Origin: Owenia fusiformis
Lineage: Eukaryota > Annelida > Polychaeta > Sabellida > Oweniidae
DNA length: 64,000 bases
Reading direction: 5' to 3'
Assembly (NCBI GenBank): GCA_903813345.2
Contig: CAIIXF020000011.1
Span: 15,421,754 to 15,485,753, forward strand
Positions 59,561 through 64,000 of this stretch are shown here, in pieces. Position 1 is the stretch's first letter, and each line of letters begins with the position of its first letter. The notes under the pieces are model-generated. The model did no database searches, was not told the origin of the DNA, and saw nothing but the letters and a program-made list of their open reading frames with translations. Position numbers and translations under genes: made by a program.

Positions 59561-60153
59561 AATACTGAAACATCACATAGCACATTTAGAAATTTAAACT
59601 TTAATCACATTTATCAAGATTGATACAGCGTTCGAAACACATGGCTGCCTGAACACTGGATCGACAAGATGTTTCCAGTGTGTGTGATAAGCACTGAAGC
59701 AAATAATTTAATCAATCAGATTTTTTTTTAATCCTAATAATATTTGTAATAAGGATAAACTTGACACTATTATCATCCCTGATTATATCTGCAGACTAAA
59801 CACAATTCTTAATTAATATAAAAAGCTGATAGCTTCAATCTGACACTGCGCAACTCAGTCACAGTGGTTTACAGGGTGACCCACAAGTAACAATCAAAGA
59901 TGTTGACATTTCAATACTAATAGACCAATCCAGTAAATCATGCCATCTTTTGGTTATGTCATTCTTACAATTTCAGAGCAGAAATAGGATTAAAAATTGC
60001 TAATTTTCAAAAATTTCTTTCAATTTTGTTAACAAACATTGCCATCTTTTGTTTATTTTTTTCAAATCACTCCTCATTTTATAAATTTCATGACAGAAAT
60101 AAGCAAGCAGTAGCATTGTCTTCTTTAGTTAAAATTTAAAAGAATTTCCTCTT

Positions 60154-60227
60154 GCTTGCAGCGAGAAGACGGACCGGTTCGGGGCAATCTGCTTGCAACG
60201 AGAAGACGGACCGGTTCGGGGCAATAG
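60154..60227. repeat. Two-copy GC-rich 37-bp duplication
   Basis: GCTTGCAGCGAGAAGACGGA and the next 17 bases (CCGGTTCGGGGCAATCT) are repeated once with one change. It stands out in AT-rich DNA. A related two-copy motif, CCCGTGCCGGTC, lies near 60573-60606. The rest of 59560-61020 has no other supported feature. Confidence 0.8.
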
Positions 60228-61024
60228 CTGATGAAATTCTTTGTCACAAAGTTTGGCATTTTTTATAAAATCAAACGCGCGTCATTGAAACTCACAAGAT
60301 GTAAATAGCATGTCATTTACATCATACCTTGATGGGGAAAAATAGATCTTATATGTTAGAAGTACTAAATAAAAGTTATCGTGAAAATGAGACAGTCGTT
60401 CTCGAGAGAAAAGAGCATAAATGCGCATTTAGAGAGTTTTGGTCCGTTAAAAAATCTGTAAAAAATTGGGGTACTTAAAAGCATCGGGAGGAATCATATA
60501 TTTCAAATTAGACACGAGGAAGTCAATATTGAGCAAGTTATGGCTGTTTTAAATTCAAATAAAACCGTTAACCCGTGCCGGTCCAGCTTTTGACCCGTGC
60601 CGGTCAATTTTCATTAGCTGCGTATACCAAGGGTGTTTAAGGTAGAGAAAACATCATAAACAAAGAATAATATTTCAAAATATTCATGAATCCATCAATT
60701 TGTCACAGAAATTAGATTTTCAACTCAAATTGGGAGCCATTTTGAAATGAGTTTCCAGACTGAAAAACCCTGAAAAGGTCCTGGGCTAATAAAGCCTTAG
60801 ATAATAAATTTTAGTATTAATCGGTACTACTAGATTTCATAAAAGTCTTTGTCACGATGATGAGGCATGTAAATAAATACATTCCTTTTATTAATAAACC
60901 TGTAAAAACAATTTGTTTGAAAAAAATTGGATAAACTGATTAAAAATTGTACTTCATTCTTCATGCCACTGATTTTATCCGATAATGATATTATTAAGGG
61001 ACTAAACGGATGAGGAAAACTTAC

Positions 61025-61067
61025 CTAACAAACACTGCACTGCTTGAGACATCAAGACATGTGTCAT
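61025..61067 (-). CDS. Candidate first coding exon of an unidentified minus-strand gene
   Basis: ATG at 61067 (context AAGATGA) opens 14 codons, MTHVLMSQAVQCLL, ending in a near-consensus donor TTAG/GTAAGTTTT. The exon leaves one base, matching the incoming phase at 58340. The intron to exon 2 would be about 2.7 kb and would contain the foldback element at 58431-59560. No signal peptide is evident. The donor is strong; the start codon is a guess. Confidence 0.25.
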
Positions 61068-61484
61068 CTTAACTTTATGAAAGTGTATTTTTTCAGTCTG
61101 ATCATTTTGACCTTTCAGACTCTAAGTTACACGGAGAGAGCTATCCTTTATTGAAAGTACGAGAATCTAATCAGATTGGCCAAGGTTAAAAGTTAGTTTA
61201 ATTAACCATTTCATCAACAAATGGTTGATGAATTAATTTCCCCGGGGAATTGTCATGATAACACAACATATCGAAAAAAAAATTCAAAATGGCTGCCAAA
61301 TTCAAGATTGTAAACCAAAAGTTAATTAAGTCTCGGAAAGTAATATTCAAAATGCATGTATCTGCAACTGCAAATATCCCGTATGTATCAAAAGTAAATA
61401 CATATTTTATTGTTTATGATGTCAACTGTAACCATGGCAAATTGTGAAAGCTGGACATTAAGCACAGGATTACAAATTTTTAAT

Positions 61485-62520
61485 GCAGAAAAATGGAATG
61501 TAGGCTGGTTGACAATATGTAAACTTGTTGACAATGAGCCAGTAAACTGGAATGTAAACTTGTTGACAATGAGGCAGAAAACTGGAATGTAAACTAGTTG
61601 ACAATAAGGCAGAAAATTGGAATGTTGACAATGAGGCAGTAAACTGGAATGTAAACTTGTTGACAATGAGGCAGAAAACTGGGTTGTAAACTTGTTGACA
61701 AAGAGACAGAAAACTGGGTTGTAAACTTGTTGACAAAGAGACAGAAAACTGGAATGTAAACTTGTTGACACTGAGGCAGAAAACTGGAATGTAAACTTGA
61801 TGACAAAGAGGCAGAAAACTGGTATGTAAACTTGTTGACAATGAGGCAGAAAACTGGAATGTAAACTTGTTGACACTGAGGCAGAAAACTGGAAAGTAAA
61901 CTTGTTGACAATGAGGCAGAAAACTGGAATGTTAACTTGTTGACAATGAGGCAGAAAACTGGAATGTAAACTTGTTGACAATGAAGCAGAAACTGGAATG
62001 TAAACTTGTTGACAAAGAGGCAGGAAACTGGTATGTAAACTTGTTGACAATGAGGCAGAAAACTGGTATGTAAACTTGTTGACAATGAGGCAGAAAACTG
62101 GAATGTAAACTTGTTGACAATGAGACAGAAAACTGGAATGTAAACTTGTTGACAATGAGGCAGAAAACTGGAAATGCAATCTTGTTGACAAGGAGACAGA
62201 AAACTGGAATGTAAACTTGTTGACAATGAGGCAGAAAACTGGAATGCAAACTTGTTGACAATGAGGCAGAAAACTGGAATGTAAACTTGTTGTCAATGAG
62301 GCAGAAAACTGGAATGTAAACTTGTTGACAATGAGGCAGAAAACTGGTATGTAAACTTGTTGACAATGAGGCAGAAAACTAGTATGTAAACTTGTTGACA
62401 ATGAGGCAGAAAACTGGAATGTAAACTTGTTGACAAAAAGGCAGAAAACTGGAATGCAAACTTGTTGACAATGAGGCAGAAAACTGGTATGTAAACTTGT
62501 TGACAAAGAGGGAATTAACT
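61485..62520. repeat. Minisatellite, 35-bp unit (~29 copies)
   Basis: Unit GGAATGTAAACTTGTTGACA plus ATGAGGCAGAAAACT. The unit is not a multiple of three, yet it lacks stops in all three minus frames, so the array reads as a 385-codon frame with a 35-residue (105-nt) super-repeat (LHTSFLPHCQQVYIPVFCLI and so on). Small indels shift the frame without stops. I treat this as repeat DNA, not a gene. Confidence 0.93.
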
Positions 62521-62524
62521 TCAT

Positions 62525-63185
62525 CTGGAAATATAAGATTTCCAATGGGACAGTTATGATTAATTGGTTGTAACACTTATCAAAAAGCTAAAGGTACTCT
62601 CTAGAGTTAATCTGGTTGAATAATACTAATTAAGGAAAGTTTGAGTGATAGGGTTACTGTAACCTTAATATCATTGACACTTCCAGTGTTTGATTCAATT
62701 CCCCGAGGATGAGGTAATTTCTAACATGACAATGACACTACAGGCAGTTGGCAAATGGATTTTAAATGATGTTATTGGAGAAACTCTCAAAACGAATTTA
62801 CACTTACTATTGATATCATTATTAATTTAACAAAGATCTAATCATTACACGGAGGTGTATTCACTTTTAAATAAAAGACACACGGTGAACGATATCATAC
62901 CTCAAAATGGCCACCTTAAAATTCATCTAGCATGCCAAAAAGTCTAGATAATGGCAACGCCAAGAAGTAGCAAATACCATCGAACATCTAATGAGTGTCA
63001 GACAACACTGTTTAAAATTTTGTCTCAAAATGGCCACCATAGATGTATAGTAAAATCTGTGCATATTGAACATGTTTTGCCTCAAAAAATGTTCAGTGTT
63101 GCTACATGTTCACTACAGAGAGGGTAATTTATAAATTCCTGAATAAACAAACTGCTATTTGAGTAATTGCCCTGACCAACAGACA
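62525..63185. other. No gene; two short CAAAATGGCCACC blocks
   Basis: CTCAAAATGGCCACCTTAAA near 62901 and CTCAAAATGGCCACCATAGA near 63025 are about 124 bp apart and resemble the inverse of the CCATTTTGA core of the dispersed repeat, which likely ends in the GGATn tract that follows. Confidence 0.45.
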
Positions 63186-63186
63186 T

Positions 63187-63245
63187 ATTGATGGATGAAT
63201 GGATGGATGGATGGATGGATGGACGTTGTTCAATGGGATAACAAA
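63187..63245. repeat. (GGAT)n tract and dispersed-repeat terminus
   Basis: Seven or so ATGG units followed by GACGTTGTTCAATGGGATAA, matching the layout (GACG-type tract, then GTTCGGTGGGATAA) seen at 22.1/23.75 kb and 32.7 kb. Confidence 0.7.
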
Positions 63246-63391
63246 TTAATTCTAGATTTCCATATGAAAAAACATCCCTGTAAATTTCAAATTAATCCAT
63301 CAAAAATTTTGTCTGGAAATGAGCAGACAAGTCCCCATCTCCCGCCATGTAGTAAATACAGACAATGGGTCAACAAACTCTAAATCAAGCT

Positions 63392-63490
63392 ACAGTAAAA
63401 CCTGTCTACTAAAACACTAATGAGACTGACCGAAAGTGTTCAGATTGGCAGGTGTTCACATTTCAAGGTTTTTACAATATTTGAGCCAGG
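63392..63490. mobile_element. pogo-like element, left end
   Basis: ACAGTAAAACCTGTCTACTA, then CAGGTGTTCACATTTCAAGG, matches the ends of 39142-39407. Its partner end, if any, lies beyond the window or is lost. 63490-64000 shows nothing else I can support. Confidence 0.55.
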
Positions 63491-64000
63491 CCACAGGAAA
63501 AGGGGTCTTATCACAGATTTCTTCAATGTTTTGATTTTTTGTTTTTCTTAAAAAGCACAAAGAGACCTTTCAAATGAGCCATGGCTCGTGTCTTAACAAT
63601 TTTTCCTTGCAGGTTTAGACCAAAAAGACTGATTCGAATTTAGCACATTTTTCTCTTAATCTTGGGCACATTTTTGGCTCTGTATCACAATTTAAATTTT
63701 TGTGATAAGACTGGTTTTCCTATGGCGAGGCTCATTTATTATCCATGGCAGATTATACTTGTTTAATTATTCGTTATTAATCAAGTAAAATGGGATGAAA
63801 AATGTGTTCTTATTGAGAAGTATTCAGATTAGAGAAGTGTCTGGATATACAAATTTTATGATAGATAAATCAATGTTGAAGTAATCCATGTTATATAATT
63901 ACATTTACATACACGACAACCATGTGACAGGGTATTACGCACGCCATTAATCAAGTGATATTACTTTGTAACAAAAGCTCCCGAAGAAAATAATGGTGAT

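Noticed and set aside
59871-59900. Mariner-like end ACAGGGTGACCCACAAGTAA
   Set aside because: No inverted partner could be found within a plausible distance.
61388-62545. 385-codon minus-strand frame with 35-residue repeats
   Set aside because: It spans the 35-bp minisatellite; all three frames of the unit are open and the non-repetitive ends are short and unremarkable.

Overview
The window looks like intergenic and intronic DNA from an AT-rich, repeat-dense, non-vertebrate animal genome. The evidence is an intact intronless class A GPCR, spliced exons with GT/AG borders, LINE remnants, many DNA-transposon-derived foldback elements with intact target-site duplications, and at least seven large minisatellites. 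I cannot name the species. A marine invertebrate (mollusc, echinoderm, hemichordate, cephalochordate or cnidarian) is an inference from repeat style and GPCR type only.

Layout. 0.1-3.1 kb: a 2.7 kb foldback element with 5-bp target duplications, holding a second palindromic element. 3.1-13 kb: mostly unassigned DNA with hairpins, a 0.8 kb foldback element that carries a 30-bp palindromic micro-insertion, a LINE tail, a MITE and a small minisatellite. 13.4-15.1 kb: a GC-rich Harbinger-like inverted-repeat element. 17.3-18.4 kb: the only confident complete gene, a rhodopsin-like GPCR, followed by a hairpin MITE in the probable 3' UTR. 20-24 kb: a mariner-type MITE, then a three-level nest (piggyBac-type MITE inside a decayed mariner inside a dispersed repeat). 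24.9-27.1 kb: a 108/114-bp minisatellite rich in octamer and E-box motifs. 27.4-34 kb: an 81-bp mini-element, a 5'-truncated LINE, hairpins and three more Harbinger-like relics. 34.7-36.1 kb: a 71-bp minisatellite. 36.5-43 kb: hairpins, a pogo-like MITE and relics. 44.4-46.7 kb: a 60-bp minisatellite.

47-61 kb: a set of short splice-flanked open segments on the minus strand whose phases can be chained. I interpret this as part of an intron-rich gene. The two exons at 48.5-48.8 kb are the best supported, and the outer ones are tentative. I do not recognise the protein. If the chain is right, its introns hold the 29-bp and 26-bp minisatellites and several foldback elements. The 60-bp array lies just 3' of the last candidate exon, and the 35-bp array (61.5-62.5 kb) just 5' of the candidate start codon.

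Most long open frames in the window are minisatellites or hairpins that lack stops on one or both strands and are not genes. I found no convincing rRNA, tRNA, CRISPR array, or complete transposase or reverse transcriptase gene.
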